Notes: generated from the sequence alone by a model not told the origin. Shown: positions 11,143-24,414, numbered from the stretch's first letter. The stretch is DNA of 64,000 nt from Pyrenula massariospora (GCA_021030905.1 JAGFMI010000002.1:1116001-1180000), one strand, 5' to 3'. Made by a program: numbers and translations.

Positions 11143-12250
11143 CTACGGCTTCCTCGCCCAGTAGCTCTCCGCGTCCCTCTCAGCCAAACGCCCAGGGACC
11201 TCAGGCTCGCGCTTGCTATTCTGCCCGCCAGAGATGACCTGCATGCCGGGCATCGGATACGAGTTCAAATCCTGGCTCCCAGACGGCCGCGTCGGAGTGT
11301 GGTAGTCATACGCATTGACCGTAAACGCGGCCTCCCCGCCGTTATAAATCGCGGTGCCCTGCCTCAAGTCGGCACCCGCGGGCGTCGAGCCAGGCCCCCC
11401 TTGCCCAACCTGAATCGTAAAGCAGGCCGGGTACAGCTGGGGCCCGCCAAAGGTGTGGTCTCCCGGTTGCTGGAGGTCGAGGTTGACCAGGTCCTGCTTG
11501 AGGAGGTACTGGCCGTCGGCGAGGCCGGCGGGGATGGTGGTGGTCCAGGAGTGGTCCTGCTGGAGCTTGAGCATGGCCCAGTCGCCGGCGCCGTTGGTGC
11601 GGAATTGGTCGATCTTGAACCATTGCAGGGAGCCGAGCTGGGCGCTGTGGCAGTCGCCGCCGCAGTTGGCCATGTAGTCCGCGACGAAACCTGGGAGGGT
11701 GGTGGCGTTAGGAGCGGGCGTAGGGGAGAGTGGGGAGCAGGCGGGGAAATGCGAGCTTGGTTTGAGATGGAGGGGAGTGGAAGAGGGTGGACTTACCCAT
11801 GTTATGCGGCCAGACGTTGTTTTCGCCCTCTCCACCGGACCCCCATTTCAAGGTACACTGTGTGCTTTGGCCGGAGGGGACCGTGAGAGCTGCCGGAGCA
11901 GGCTGAGCTCCTGCGCCGTTGGGCGGGTCTGATGCGCCATTGCCACAGATCGCGTCTAAGCTGTTGAAATTGACCTTGGTGCTTGGGGTGTGCGAGCTGG
12001 GCTCGTTGCTGTGGTTGATGACCTTCCATGCGGGAGAATCAGAAGCGCCCCAATCGCCCTCGGCGGATTGATCGTTGAAATATCCCTTCTTACTACATAT
12101 TCAATTAGAACGTCACCTTTTCTCGAAGTCCCGACTGCTGACTTACCTGACGCCACCACAGGTAATGTCCTGGACGTAGCCGTGCCCTGCGGCTTGAGAA
12201 ATGATGGTAGCAAAGGCGAGTGCCTCAAGAATGGCTTGAGTGGTGAACAT
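11143..12250 (-). CDS. Secreted AA9-like lytic polysaccharide monooxygenase
   Basis: AA9 enzymes are secreted copper oxidases that cleave cellulose or hemicellulose. Exons 12250-12147, 12092-11797 and 11690-11143 join in frame (introns 54 and 106 bp; 315 residues). A signal peptide of 22 residues ends AAG, so the mature protein begins with His (HGYVQDI), the first half of the copper brace. Later landmarks are VWPHNMG with FVADYMANC (the His here probably completes the brace), LQWFKIDQF, WTTTIPAGLADGQYLLKQD and GGPQLYPACFTIQV, whose Tyr would be the axial residue. The usual LRHE segment, with a second-shell His, reads LKQD here. There is no cellulose-binding module; the C-terminal tail is charged and about 60 residues long. 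The last third uses many G-ending codons. Family assignment is good, but strict activity is uncertain because of the altered second shell. Confidence 0.8.
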
Positions 12251-13752
12251 TGTGCTTCTTGGAATAGATGGGTCTAAGCGCTGAGCTTGAAAAAGAGTGA
12301 ATCGACGCGAAGGAATGTAGTCGTTTGGTGAAGGAGCGGTAAGAGGGTATGCTTCAGTCTATGAAGTTGAATGCTTTTCGTAGAGGGTTCCAAAGGAGAG
12401 TACGGCCACCGAAGATGACCTGAGATTTGGTACGCGGTACCTAGAAAAGTGTATGAGGGCCAAAAGGAGAGGAAACAATATGACAAGGCGACGTGAGATG
12501 CTATATGTAAGGCATCGCGCCGGCGGTGTAGGGGAAATAGGGACCTCCCACAATAGGAACCCGACGTAAGCCCACGGGATCCTCAGGCACATTACCCAAT
12601 GAAGAGAGATCTTCCAATGGGTAGTAGCACCAACACCATTATTCATCCATCGGTCTATGGGGCCGTTACTGAAGGTACACAAGGTTGTTCTCCATGCTTC
12701 TCAAAGGATTGGTTGGCAAAGTCTGATTAGGAATAGAAAGAGGAAACATGAAACGGAACAAGTTAAACAAGCGAAGCGGGATGCTAGATCGTGCAATAAT
12801 CCAGGCCACCCCCGTGGTTCTTTTGGCGGCTATTCGTACGTACTCACTCTCCACAGCGCTGTATCGTGTTGGCTCATTGCTTGGCCAGGAACTTGGTCTT
12901 CTGACAGGAAGCGCTGCTCAAGTTCATTGACGAGAACTTGAATTCCAACGTCTCTCAACTCCGTATCCTCGTACGGCTGTGCTACTACTTTCTGTGGGAA
13001 GCCAAGCTCGTTCAGCCGCGGGTGGGTTGGTGGTGAAGAGGATCAGCCAGCGAGCCTGTCTTTTGGAAGAGCTGACGAAGCTAAGGCGTCCCCACCTGAC
13101 AGTTGTAGGTAAGGCCGGTCGGGAACCTTGTGAAGATCGGCAGAAATAGAAGGCCGACTGCCAGGGACAGAGATTGCCGGCGGAAAAGCCGTCCTAAGCG
13201 TCAGGTACCATCTCATCTGGCGCTCGTCAGCGATCGTAATAATATCCACCGAGAAAGGCAGCGATGAAGCCTACTTTCAATGATTCGCTTTCGCATTCGA
13301 CGAATACGCCCTACTGTCTTGGTGCAACTAAGATGCTGAGGAACCAACGCCCGGGTGTCTGCAAGGCCAACGCGAGATGCGTACGTGGGGTGCAGCTGAA
13401 AGGGACGCGATCAAGTCCAACGCGTACTGCCGCCGAACTCGGCTTCTATCCGCGCGTCGGCTCTCTCCATCCAGGAATTCACTTTGAAGCCTGCGACGAC
13501 CTCCGTCGGCCCACAAGGAATACTAAAAGTTCTTCGTTAGACATGCGACGAATATGTGCCTAGATTCCTCGCTGTCCTTGGAGTGGATACTACGTAAAAT
13601 CTGCCTCATGTTCTTCTAGTTAAAGCGGCGATTCCTCTGTACAACAGACTGCCTAAGAAAGTCAAAGCCACCGATGCATCGATAAAGTACAGTAAAGAAG
13701 CCATGCACTTGCAAACAATGAATGTCGTTCCCTCGTCCCATTCATCGATTCA
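12251..13752. other. Intergenic; one unassigned coding-like frame at 12830-13042 (minus)
   Basis: Most of this interval has no supported gene. On the minus strand, from 13042 to a TAG at 12832-12830, a frame without ATG reads PRLNELGFPQKVVAQPYED, then VGIQVLVNELEQRFLSED, and then TALW followed at once by GTGAGT, a good splice donor. It looks like an exon, but I do not recognise the family and find no partner exons. Confidence 0.3.
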
Positions 13753-16700
13753 TCATGGCCCATAATTATTATTTCCCATGCCGTTTCCAAAAAAGAACCC
13801 ATCGAACAGCTCCAACTGGTTCCCGTCACTCCAGTCGTGCTGCGCATCCATTCCCAACCCAAAGTCCACATTGACTGCGCCGCCCATCCCGTCATCGGCA
13901 TTAAGATCTGAAATACCATAATCACCAACATAATTCACACTGGGGTTCGCAAAGCCCATCCCCATGCTTGGGGCATTTCCATCAAAATAGGTCGCCTGTT
14001 GTGGTTCGGTAGGATTAGACTGCACATTGGCTACCCCCATCCCAAAGCCTTGATTGATCTGAGTGTTGATCTGGGATGGAAGGTATGATGGATACGACTC
14101 TTCAGCCACTGGTGCCTCATACTGTCCAATCTCGGAATCTGACACCTCAGCTTTCCTCGCTTGCTGAGAAAGGAAGGAATTCGGAAACGACTGTGACGGA
14201 AGATTATACTCAGTATCGTCAGGAAACAGATCGCGAAGGTCCATATCGAACTTGGGCGGTGGTCGTCGAGACCGTGAAGCTTGGTGGCTGGTTGTCGACG
14301 ATGTATCAACCAAGGTGTTGTCGCTAGCCCTGCTTAAGGCTGACTCTTGCGGACTATCGGTTCGGCCGACCGCATGTGTTCCTGCTCGTGAGCCGAAACC
14401 AGTCGTTGACAGGCACATCTGGACAGTGGCCTTGCTCATCCTTTCAAAGGCGTCTTTACAGGCTTCTGCAGGTGGGCACTTTTGCATAAGATCGCCCAAC
14501 ACCGAAGTTGCAGCAAGCACAGTGAAATCAACGTCATCGATGGTCTAGTAAAGTCAATAAGCAGACACCAGCAGGGTAAATCTGCACGAGTAGCTTACCA
14601 GTCGACTCCGAACGATCGGCGAATGCCAAACAGCATACAGAAACGAAATCCCAGCCATAAATAGATGGTGCGTAGCTAGAAAGGTGTAATTGACCAGGCG
14701 ATACCTGTGCAATTCCCTGTAAAGCCTTAGAACCTTTTGCCCAGCTTCTGCGACTTTCAAGAAGACGTCGTTCTCATCCTCCTTTTCTTCTTCAGTCGAA
14801 AATGACGGGCTCACCACATCGACATCTACGGTCGGGCTAATCTCTGTCTGAAGTGCGTCTGGCACAGTTAAGCTCTGGCGATACAACATTATAACAGCCT
14901 GCCAGTAGTTCAGCTCCAAAAATTTTGGCTCAAACTGTACCCCAGTCGCGTCCTGTCGCGGTGCTGAGCATTTCCATTCCCACAGGCGTCGATCGATATC
15001 TTTGCGCCAAGATCGGAACGAATCGAACCCATCTAAAAAGGGTGACGTGAGAGTCGGAACCGCATCATCCTCTTGCTTGAATGGCCGTGAAAAGCGTATC
15101 TTCTTAGCTTGTTCGTGCTGTAAAACTTGGAGAACTTCTGACTGTAGAAGACGCAAACGACGGTAATGAACACTTATATACTTGTAACTTGGTGTATTAG
15201 GCTGAAGAGGTTGAAGGATCCCATCTTTTGTGATGAACTCGTCATCTACGGTAGAAGGAAATTCAGTCGTGATGACATCGTCAGAGATACTTACTGGTCT
15301 ACCAACACAAGTGCAGACGAGGCGGTCGAAGCAGTACGTACTCCAAAACAAACGACGACGGAGGTCCCGCATCCACTCTCGACGGCCCTTTTCACGGGCG
15401 TCAATAGATCTCGATCGCCGATGATGGTAGGAAGAAGATTGAAGATTCGCAGCTGGACCATTTAAATCCGGTGTCTCAAGGGCCGAGCCTGCCTCGAAAT
15501 GCAAGCCAAGATCGGTGGCAAGCCTAAGGGCCACGCCTACAATATACCACAGTCCCGGTGGAACAGGGCGAAGTAGAGCAAAGCCCGCCAGGATTAGGAC
15601 AGCCTGAAGCTCCTCTAAACCTCCACCAAGTCCTTCAGAGCGGTCTGGATTTGAAGATCCCAGGATAGGTTCTAAATGAGCGATAGCCGCGGCATGATAC
15701 TCTTCAGGCTGGTACTGCTGACTAGAAAGTCTCGCTCTTTTGGAACGCGGAGATGTCGAATCTCTTTGGTATTCACTAGAGGCGTCAGACTCGCTGTCGG
15801 AAACACCAAAGTTGATACCTGCTCCAATAGCAAAGACCATATTTAGCATGTAAAGCTCCCTAGGTGTGCAACGCTTAGTTCCCGTTTCGTAGGACCGGTT
15901 CAACAAGGCCATGAATTCGCCTTTGTGAAGTATTGGTATTTGAGGGTTCGCATGTTCGAAGTAGAGTTTGACAAGCTTTTCTCCCATATGCCTTTCCGGA
16001 AAGGGAGCCTGCTTGATTGTTGACTTGTTATGAAGGCCAAAAAAGGAATCTCGCATGCCATTACCGTTGGCTGGTCTTTCTGAGGCTGTGCCCTCGTTGC
16101 TTGGTTTGACGCTTCCTCTTTCAGTGTTATTGGTTGACACCGAACTTTTGATTGCGGCGAAAACAACTCTGGCAAAGGGTATGCCGGACGTTGATCCAAG
16201 CCACCTTGGGTCCGAAGCCCCTTGAACAGAGACCATTCCCACATCATCGACGAGCTTGCTGACTCTTGTCTCTTCATCTCTCTCTTTCTTCCATGTCCTT
16301 TTCTTTTCCTCTGATTGTGAGTCCAAAGAGGAACCAGTGTTAGCTACCCCATCAGATGCGGCGTGAGTAAGCGGGTGAGACTGCGGCCCGACAACCTCAT
16401 GCGGCCCGTTTTCGAAAGCCTCGGGAGGTCTGAATGCGATCTCGTTCTCTTGCAACAGCGACTCGAGATAATTGATACGAGTCTCGAGCCAAAAGACGTA
16501 GGACCGCGGAATCTCGCGCTTAGTGATAGGATCGAAGCCGACGCATTTCTGGCCGGCCCTCTCACAAGCAGTGCATTTCGGCAACAGTGTATCACACCGG
16601 TTTTTTCTCAGCCGGCATCGATTACACGCGCTGACATTCCGGAATGCTGACGCCGTCGCCGCAGATTTCGTGGGCGGTGTCTTGGGTCGCACATCGTGAG

Positions 16701-16800
16701 GAAGGGCGTTCGTGGGCAAGGCTGGCGGAGCGGCGTCGTTTGCAGTGTAGGCGCGCTTGAGTCCAGCCGTCCCCGCAACGTCCGCTGAAGAGGAGGTCAT
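13753..16800 (-). CDS. Zn(II)2Cys6 transcription factor with fungal-specific middle domain
   Basis: Nuclear DNA-binding regulator of about 997 residues from two exons, 16800-14599 and 14544-13753 (54-bp intron, phase 0). The zinc cluster is near residues 58-86: ACNRCRLRKNRCD, then PKCTACERAGQKC. It is followed by a linker KREIPRSYVFWLETRINYL and a short coiled coil (dimerisation). A Ser-rich spacer leads to the fungal transcription-factor homology region: LVKLYFEHANPQIPILHKGEF, LATDLGLHFEAG, RRLFWSTYCFDRLVCTCVGRP. After the intron the C-terminus (TIDDVDFTVLAATSVLGDL) ends in a Gly/Asn/Met-rich tail that could be an activation region. The targets cannot be told from sequence. No metabolic genes lie close by on its 5' side, so it is probably not a local cluster regulator. 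Confidence 0.9.
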
Positions 16801-18929
16801 GTCATCAGTCGCTTCATCTGGACTGCTTGGTTGACCGTGCGCCGGGAGACCGTGAAAGGCAGACAGGCAGACGAAGGTTCAGCTTGTTGCCAAGCTTTCC
16901 GAGTTCCTGCAGACAGCTTTGGCGAGCCAGGGTGGTCGCCCGCGACAGATCAATCGAAGAGCTTTCGGAGCAGCATCCTTATCTCTTCGGAGTCTTGCCA
17001 GACGCCAATCAAAGCCCACTTTCCGTTTCCCGCACCGTGAAAGCCACTCGAGCCAAAGGGACTCGAACCTCAACCACCCCATTCTTCTGACTGAGGAAGC
17101 TGGGTGAATGGACACTGGAAGTTACCATGAGACTGACAATGCGATACTGTTGAACGATCCTTGACCACGCCTGTTTACGTTACAGAAACATTAAGCGATG
17201 TCAACAAATCTTGAGAGTCACCCGATCACTATGCTTTACGTTATCTAAGATAGCTCTATGCTGTAAGGTTGATAACCACCATAGCTCAAGACTGTATCCG
17301 GGCTTCAATGGCGACGTTTGATCCTGATTTGACACACCATCAATTCACGTCTATGCGGAATCACTGTGTCTGGCCCTTCGTCAATTGTGTTGAGACACGG
17401 CAATATTCCGGCACGGTAGGTTAAGCTTGATCAATAATGAAGGACTCTGGAAGACAACTTACTCAAACCATCACCCAACCTGGTTCCCGGCAACAATCGA
17501 GACCTGGCATTATCAGGTGTGGCTGCTGCTATGAAAAATCAAGATATTGAACTTGTCGGTCGAAGAAGTCCGACCTTTATTAACTGATTCTCCTCACAGT
17601 CATGCTTGTACTCTGATGTTAGAGCAAACTAATAGGTGGACTTCTTGCCATTTATCTTTCACTCGATATGTCATGCGTTGGAAATATTTAGGAAAGGATT
17701 GCCACCACTTTTGGAGATGAAGACTTTAGGAAAAGAGGGTCGCAGATCTTCTTCCCACCAAATTCCCCATCAAGCACACCTTGTTCATAGAAAACCATAT
17801 TAACAAGGGGGAACAGTACACTAGCTAGCTTCTTTGCAGTCGTCGTACTAGAATGCTCGGGAATTCTTACGCGAAGAATTGCTAGATCTGTCGCAACGGA
17901 TCTTTTCTTGTAATTACGATTCATTTAGCTTTGCAATCCTCCAGCATCAGGCATCACTGGGCCTCACCGACAATAAGAGAGAAAACTTTAAAAGTTCCTC
18001 GATGCCGGCGATCAATTGCCCGTTGGAAGTGAGAAGTTGCAAAGAGGACCACTGAAAACACGCCTTGCATATCTGCGCAGCTGGTAGCTGATACTCGTTG
18101 CTGCACGTCCTTGTTGAGTACCGGCCGGCCCGTTTGAATTGTCTGTAATAGGGTGGCTGCAGCGGGCCGCTTTCGCACATCTCACATATTGTTGAGATAG
18201 CCCTGTTGGAATCATCGACCTCAATTTTGGATCTCGAATCAGGTGATAGCAATATCTACTTTGCTTGAAGCGGACACAAAAAAAGCTCACATGCAGCGAG
18301 CACTTTCCTGCTTTTGGCATAAAGACACGAGAGAGAACGCGTAGAAAGTAGAAAAGGATTTAAAACGTTAGCTAATAGCATGATGCTGTGTGGTTAGTAG
18401 CCGATCAACGGAGAGTCACACCAACGTGTGCGAAAACAACAGGAGATACACGGGGGCATTCGGCGCCAAGCATGCATCCACGTACAGTTTCTAGTTGCAA
18501 CGTTGCACTGATGCCCGTTCTAATATCGACGTGTCAATGTGACAGAATGAGGCGGCGCTTCGATTTCCAGGGCAGCCGCGTGAGGTAATTGAAGTCCTGC
18601 CGCTGGCCAGCAGTGGTTGCTCACAGAGCACAAAATGATGTCTCGACGTCCAGGTGCATGAGCAAGGCGTTAAGCAATTGGTGCTCTAAGAGTCACTACA
18701 TTCCCTCAATGCACGCCGTCACAATCAGACAGCAGGTCTACATCATTCAGAAGCACAAGATTTGTCGGCGCTCGTCACGTCACATCAAACCTTGTGGGAG
18801 AGAACAGAATCGAGAACGGAAAGACATTTAGAAGGTTGTGATAAGCAAGCGGCACGGGTCTTCAAGCTTTATCACCCCGCGTTGTAGAGTCAAATTTGTA
18901 AAATTTACAGCCAAGAAATCAATTGCCGT
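16801..18929. other. Gene-poor region, left part
   Basis: Upstream flank of the Zn2Cys6 gene, then about 2 kb with no recognised gene on either strand. A B-box-like patch near 17065 is not part of a foldable tRNA. Confidence 0.45.
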
Positions 18930-19024
18930 CGAGGCTGGGGGACAGAAGTCGTAGCCCCCCTACCGGCTAATAATCGGCCTGAAGAGCCTGGAGGGCGGGC
19001 CACGACTTCTGTCCCCCAGCCTCG
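18930..19024. mobile_element. Short foldback/MITE-like element, copy A
   Basis: A 22-bp perfect inverted repeat begins GAGGCTGGGGGACAG at 18931 and returns on the other strand at 19002-19023. The loop between them is about 49 bp and has no coding capacity. Bases CGT flank both sides if the element is taken as 18930-19024, which would fit a 3-bp target duplication. The ends resemble those of a second copy at 61016-61175, so this is a small non-autonomous family. Confidence 0.55.
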
Positions 19025-21540
19025 CGTCTAGTCCCGAACCCTCCGCGATCACACCCCGAAATAATTGCTTTTTCTCGGCCCAGCGAGTCTCGACTCTCGA
19101 CTCTCTGGTGCCGATGATCTCACAATTTCCATGGCAGATGTGGGGCTTCTTGGCCGCGTGGCAGCCAGGGATGTTTGACATCGCCCGGCTGTTTCATGCA
19201 ACCAGATTCTTCCATGGTGGGGCTGCCTGCAGATGCTAGGGCTGCGGACAAGTCGATTTTTCTTTAGCAATTGACTTTTTATTTTGGAGCTCTCGCATTC
19301 GGCAACAGAACCCGAGCCAGGTCGTCGACGACATTGGCCAAAAGGAATATGGAGGCCTCATCTTTTCAATCAATCTGACAAGAAGAAAGGGGTCCGTTCA
19401 CATGACTCGATCCTTCTGAGGCAAGGATTCTTAGGCCGATCCAGCTGTTTGGGTGATGAGCACAAGCGCCTCCTTTATTCTTAGCAGGGCTGATAGGCCC
19501 CAGTCGGACCAGCCCATCCAGCGAATGTTGGAATTTATTCCAATGCTGTGATACAACAGCGAGCTCTAACAAGCATAATGGCGTAGATTCCGTGCATTTG
19601 ACAAGCTGGAACAACAATGCTGGCTGCGTGCTCCTTGGCCTTGAGGCGCTGTCACGGGCGTCTGCGTCTCTTATGAGACTGAAGCTAATTGGAGCGGTGA
19701 GGTGACCTGACAGATAATGGCGTATTCGGTGCCCAACCATTCACCGCTTCGTCTAATGTTCCCTTGACCGCCTCGGGGGAAACCAGCGTTAAAGTCCACG
19801 GTCGGTACCTCAGAGAGAAGCTCAGCCTCCGGGCTGAAAACTACGCAACAGGCACGGATTCGTTATCTCGGTTTGTCAACTGACTCTGCCGCCTGTGCGC
19901 GTCCTGTGCAGTCATGACATGGTTCGTCGAGCTAAAGAGCGGTAGGTGGTACGAGGATGAAAGGGAGTTGAAGAGCGGCACAATAATGACGCCACTCCCC
20001 TTCCTACAGCTTGTTTGTGTCTTCGAAGAGCATCTGAAGTCGTCGGCACGAGTGAATAAGAATGTTGTGAGGTTCCATCGTAAACGAATATTGTCCAAGG
20101 GACGGTGTCGCCGAGAAAATAAACGGTCGCCGCGACCTATCGAGTCGGGAAATGAAGCGGGCAGGAGGCAGTCTAACCGTGAATCTCGGGGAGGACGGAT
20201 TGTGGGATAGGGCACGGAACGTGATGGAGGAAGCATCCCAGCGTAATTTGAATACCGTGATCGTATCAACCCCTTGGTGTCCCTATCGGCTTACCACGCG
20301 CCAGAAGGTTGATGGAGCCCAGCTAGAAAAACTCTCGACCCGCTCTTGGCCAAGGAACGGCTTTTCGGTACCCAGGTGCCGGTACAACCATGCGCTCGAG
20401 GGGGTGGACTGTGGCCCGGGGGAAGTGCGGAAGTGGCTCCAGACAGCTTCAGACAGGGCTCTTGCACCAAATCAGGAGGCCAGGATGGCTCAAAGTCAGC
20501 AAACGACAAAGAAAACCTTGTTAGTGGCCAGTGGTCGATGGTTCAACATGTCCAGGATGGACTCGATCGTTGCGATCGCCTGGGCATTCACCCACCAAGG
20601 ACGCTTGTTACCGAAAGTTTGCCTTGCTGCAAATACACCATTGAACCATACCATGGTCCTCAGGAAGCAGTCCGTCACTTTCGCAGCGTGAGGACTGCTG
20701 CTCTGTCACGTCGTACACGGCAAAAGCTTATCAACACACGAGCCGTGCTTCCTCAGGAGCCCCGGACCTGGTTGATCGACGAGAGCTGAAGAGAGTGCCC
20801 ACTGGAAGGAATAATGGGAACGTCAGCCTCATAGATGAATTGTCGGATTGTGGCAGGGCAACGCCTTCAACTCCTCGGAGAATTCAGCTGCTCTCCGCGC
20901 CTTGGCATGTGACGGCTAACGAAGGGGTTCTCAATGTTGTCGTCGTCCAGCCTCCCGTCATCCATGGCATAGTGTAACCGTGGTAAAGGGCAATACGAGC
21001 GTGTAATAATGCTCGCGCCTCTACACAAAGCTTCCGCATCCACTGACAGATCCCCGTCTCCCCCAGACCCAGGGGCAGAAAGTCAAATCAGGCCAACCAG
21101 CTCTACCGGCCGTCGACTTTGTCAGTGTGCAGCCCGCCGTTGCCGCTGCTTTTCCAGGAACCGCGTGCTAAGACAACCTCCGCCCACTTTCCCACTCCCC
21201 TTCCCCCACCCTGGTCCTTTTTTTGTGCTCACCGCACCGTTTTGCCTCCTTGGTTCTCTGACTGAAATCTGACCATCATTGCTAGACCCGCTCGTCCCCC
21301 GTCTCCCTCATCGCTTTTGTCTGAAACGGAACTACTGAACCGGCTCACCGGCTCTTGAGGAGCCCTGACACTGTCCAGAAATGATCTGCTTTTGCCTAGC
21401 GATTTGCGCCACGTCCATACACTGTCCGCAGAATGACCATGCAGGCTCACTTGCGATAGGATGATGGTACAAAATGCTCTCTTACGCCCCTGCTGCTGCT
21501 AGCCGGCGGATGTGATCTTTGTCAAACCTTCATCTATGAC
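19025..21540. other. Gene-poor region, right part
   Basis: Frames at 19366-19740, 19841-20269, 20152-20691 and 20346-20789 overlap on several frames and strands and resemble no family. I treat them as chance frames in GC-balanced sequence. Confidence 0.45.
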
Positions 21541-21660
21541 TGTCTCTGGAGCGCCTGAACTTTTTTATATTTCTTCTCTCCTATTGTCTCTCTCCGTTTT
21601 TTTCTCTCTTCCCACCGCCCCTCTTCCGTACCTCTCTATACTTTACTGACCCTCCTCTAT
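21541..21660 (+). promoter_or_regulatory. Pyrimidine-rich core promoter before the MFS gene
   Basis: A CT-rich tract (TTTTTTATATTTCTTCTCTC, then CTCTCTCCG and TTTTTTTCTCTCTTCCC) ends about 15 bases before the ATG at 21674. CT tracts of this kind mark transcription start regions in filamentous ascomycetes. Confidence 0.4.
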
Positions 21661-21673
21661 CTGTTGACCTGAG

Positions 21674-23562
21674 ATGGCATGGTCGCCACCTCGATGGTTG
21701 AAACGCAATGGCGCAAAGAAAGGACCATGTGCTTTTCCAACTACACAGCTATTCGTCTTGGGTGAGTCTTGTTCGCGAGCCTCGCCGCTCAGTTCATCTA
21801 CCGTGGATCTTATCCTTAGCCCCGTCACCGATTTCGCTCTGGCTGACTGACGTTTTCCAAGCCCTATGTCGGATATGCGAGCCAATTGCGTTTATGTCGA
21901 TCTTCCCTTACGCTTACTACATGATCAAGTCCTTCAAAATCACAAACAATGAGACAAAAATTGCAGTATACGTTGGGATGCTCACATCGTCCTTCGCATT
22001 CGCAGAATTCTCAACAGGCGTGATATGGGGCCGTATTAGTGACAGGATTGGCCGGAAACCTGTCTTGATCATGGGGCTCGTTGGTACAGCACTGAGCATG
22101 ATACTGTTTGGTTTCTCTACAAATCTCCAGACTGCACTTCTGGCACGAGCTCTGGGCGGCTTGCTGAACGGGAACGTGGCCGTGTTGCAAACCACAGTCG
22201 CCGAACTGGTCACTGTTAAAGAACATCAACCAAGGGCATACTCGATCATGCCGTTTGTCTGGTGTCTTGGATCCATCATTGGGCCTTCCCTAGGTGGGCT
22301 ACTCGCACAACCATGCGACAAATACCCCTTGTTCTTCAGCAAGCAATCAATATTCCACCAGTATCCATTTCTGCTGTCGAACCTTGTATGTGTCGTGATT
22401 CTGATCTGCGGCATTTCTGTGGGAATATTGTTCCTTGAGGAGACCCACGCCGAACAGAAGCACAGGAAAGACTACGGGTTAGCCCTTGGCCGAAAAATAA
22501 TGATGGGGCTATGCTGGCAGGAACAGACTGAGCCGGAAAAGGATACTGAGGACCTCCCAGAATATTCCTGGGATCAGCCACCGGAATATAAGAGTCGCGA
22601 GAGCTCGCCTCGTATATCTACCACAAGTTTTGCTGGCGACGTCGGTGAGGCGGAGATCGAGAGTGCTGCTCCTCTCAAAGCTAATTTAGGGGTTCGAAAA
22701 ACTTTCAACCGCCAAATCATTCTCCTGATCTTGGGATATGGCATTTTAGCATTGTAAGTTTGCAAATTCGGATCTACGAGCTCCCCCTCGCTGATATGTT
22801 CGCAGTCACAGTGTATCTTTTGACCAGCTCATGCCTGTGCTCCTCAGCCAACCCAAGTCTTACGAACCGCCTTCTCTACCTTTCAAATTTTCCGGTGGCT
22901 TCGCTCTTTCCACGAAAGCTATTGGTGCGATGATGGCTGTGCAAGGGTTTTATTCGATGATTGCCCAGCTGTGGCTCTTCCCATGGGCCGTCCGTCGACT
23001 AGGTACTCTCCAGACCTTCCGCGCAGCCATCCTCGTTTGGCCCATTCTTGATCTGGCGGTGCCTTATCTCCTGCTCCTTCCACAAAGATATCAAATTCCC
23101 GCCGTATACTTCTTCCTAATTGCGAAAATCACTCTTCATGTGATCGCTTTCCCTTCAATGGTCATTCTTATCACCAATTCTGCTCCGTCAACCTTGGTCC
23201 TGGGAACAATTAATGGCGTCGCTGCATCGACGGCCTGTCTCGCACGTGCTTTCGGACCAACGGTCACCGGTTTCGTTCATACCTTGGGCCTTCAATACGG
23301 GTATACCGGCGTCGCGTGGTGGGCAATGGGATTCATGTGCATTGTGGGTGCAGTGGAAAGCTTTTGGCTCGAGGAGCCTGATAGTGGCGACGCAAGCCCT
23401 CATAAAGAGGAAGAAGAACCGTCTGCTTGCGAGCCACTACTGCACCCTACCACCTTAGAGTCTCCCACCACGGATGATGCAGCTTCATTCCTCGCGGGCG
23501 ACCAGTGCCGAAAAAGCACCGATTCCATCGACAGCTTGGACTTGTCCATGATCAAGGCATAA
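21674..23562 (+). CDS. Major facilitator superfamily transporter (DHA1-type, ZIFL-like)
   Basis: Proton-coupled exporter or vacuolar transporter of 578 residues. Exons are 21674-21761, 21862-22753 and 22806-23562; introns are 100 and 52 bp, with phases consistent. The N-terminus MAWSPPRWLKRNGAKKG leads into FPTTQLFVLALCRICEPIA (span 1). The loop 2-3 signature GRISDRIGRKPVLIMG is intact, as is the ARALGGLLNGNVAV helix with its antiporter-like spacing. A charged cytosolic loop (LPEYSWDQPPEYKSRE) splits the two six-span halves, and a long acidic tail follows the last span. This layout fits the fungal YCR023C/ZIFL-like branch. The neighbouring CoA ligase is on the same strand about 850 bp downstream; a shared pathway is possible but unproved. 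Confidence 0.88.
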
Positions 23563-24414
23563 TCGGAGTACAACTCTCTAGCCAACATGGATGACGACAG
23601 TCCCTTTGAATAACAGAACGAATTTCGGGGTTTTTTCTTTTTCGATCCAATGCTAGATTTCCTTTTGAACATTAAGGTACCAGTACGGAGTTTCCAAGAA
23701 GGAACGCTGCGAAAGCGTCTTTTCCTAGTTTCACCGGATTATGCATTAGCTCACCGGCGTTCTTGAAGATTGATCATTTCGGAAAGCCTACAATTTCGGG
23801 TTTGGTAGGCTGTCTGATTGACTTGATACCCTTTGCGTTTTGCATATGAAATATTCGGGAATACATCCACTATTGTATCTAGAAGGAATGTGACCGCACG
23901 GACGGCACAGAAATGATATCGCAAAATATTATGAAAACATCGAAGATGATTGAGGAGATTTGTTTTCTTGTGTTTTGAATCATTGATGACAAAGGTTCTC
24001 ATCTCCGGCATGAAAGTGGAGCTAGAGTTTGCCCGCGGTAATACACCAAGCTTTCAATTATCCTTATGCCGTATTTGCGGGCCGCTACGGCGGACATGTC
24101 CTACCTTATCCCAGATACTGACATTCGTTGCAAAATGACCTAGACTATTACACCTTTGTCTAAATTCGTGTCGTTGGATTTGAGGCCACCACTACAACGC
24201 TTGCCGTGGTGAGCTCCTCGGTTCCCCACATCCCCATCTCCATCTCCCCGCATTCCAATACAGAGCTCCATCCAGCATCCATGCTTTCATCCAACAATAG
24301 CAACACCATGTCTAAGGCGGATCCAAGTGTAGTCACAAGTATTGAGAACTTGACCCACAGATCAATTGCTGATTTCAACTTATCCCCCAAGCCTGTGAAT
24401 GAGACGGCTGCAAC
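23563..24414. other. Intergenic
   Basis: 3' flank of the MFS gene and promoter of the CoA ligase gene. The frame at 24206-24418 is in the leader of the ligase gene and unsupported. Confidence 0.5.

Noticed and set aside
17050-17110. Possible tRNA T arm (GGTTCGAGTCC on the minus strand)
   Set aside because: The rest of the clover leaf cannot be folded.
20152-20789. Overlapping plus-strand frames of 147-179 codons
   Set aside because: They overlap in different frames, lack family resemblance and have no supporting splice structure.
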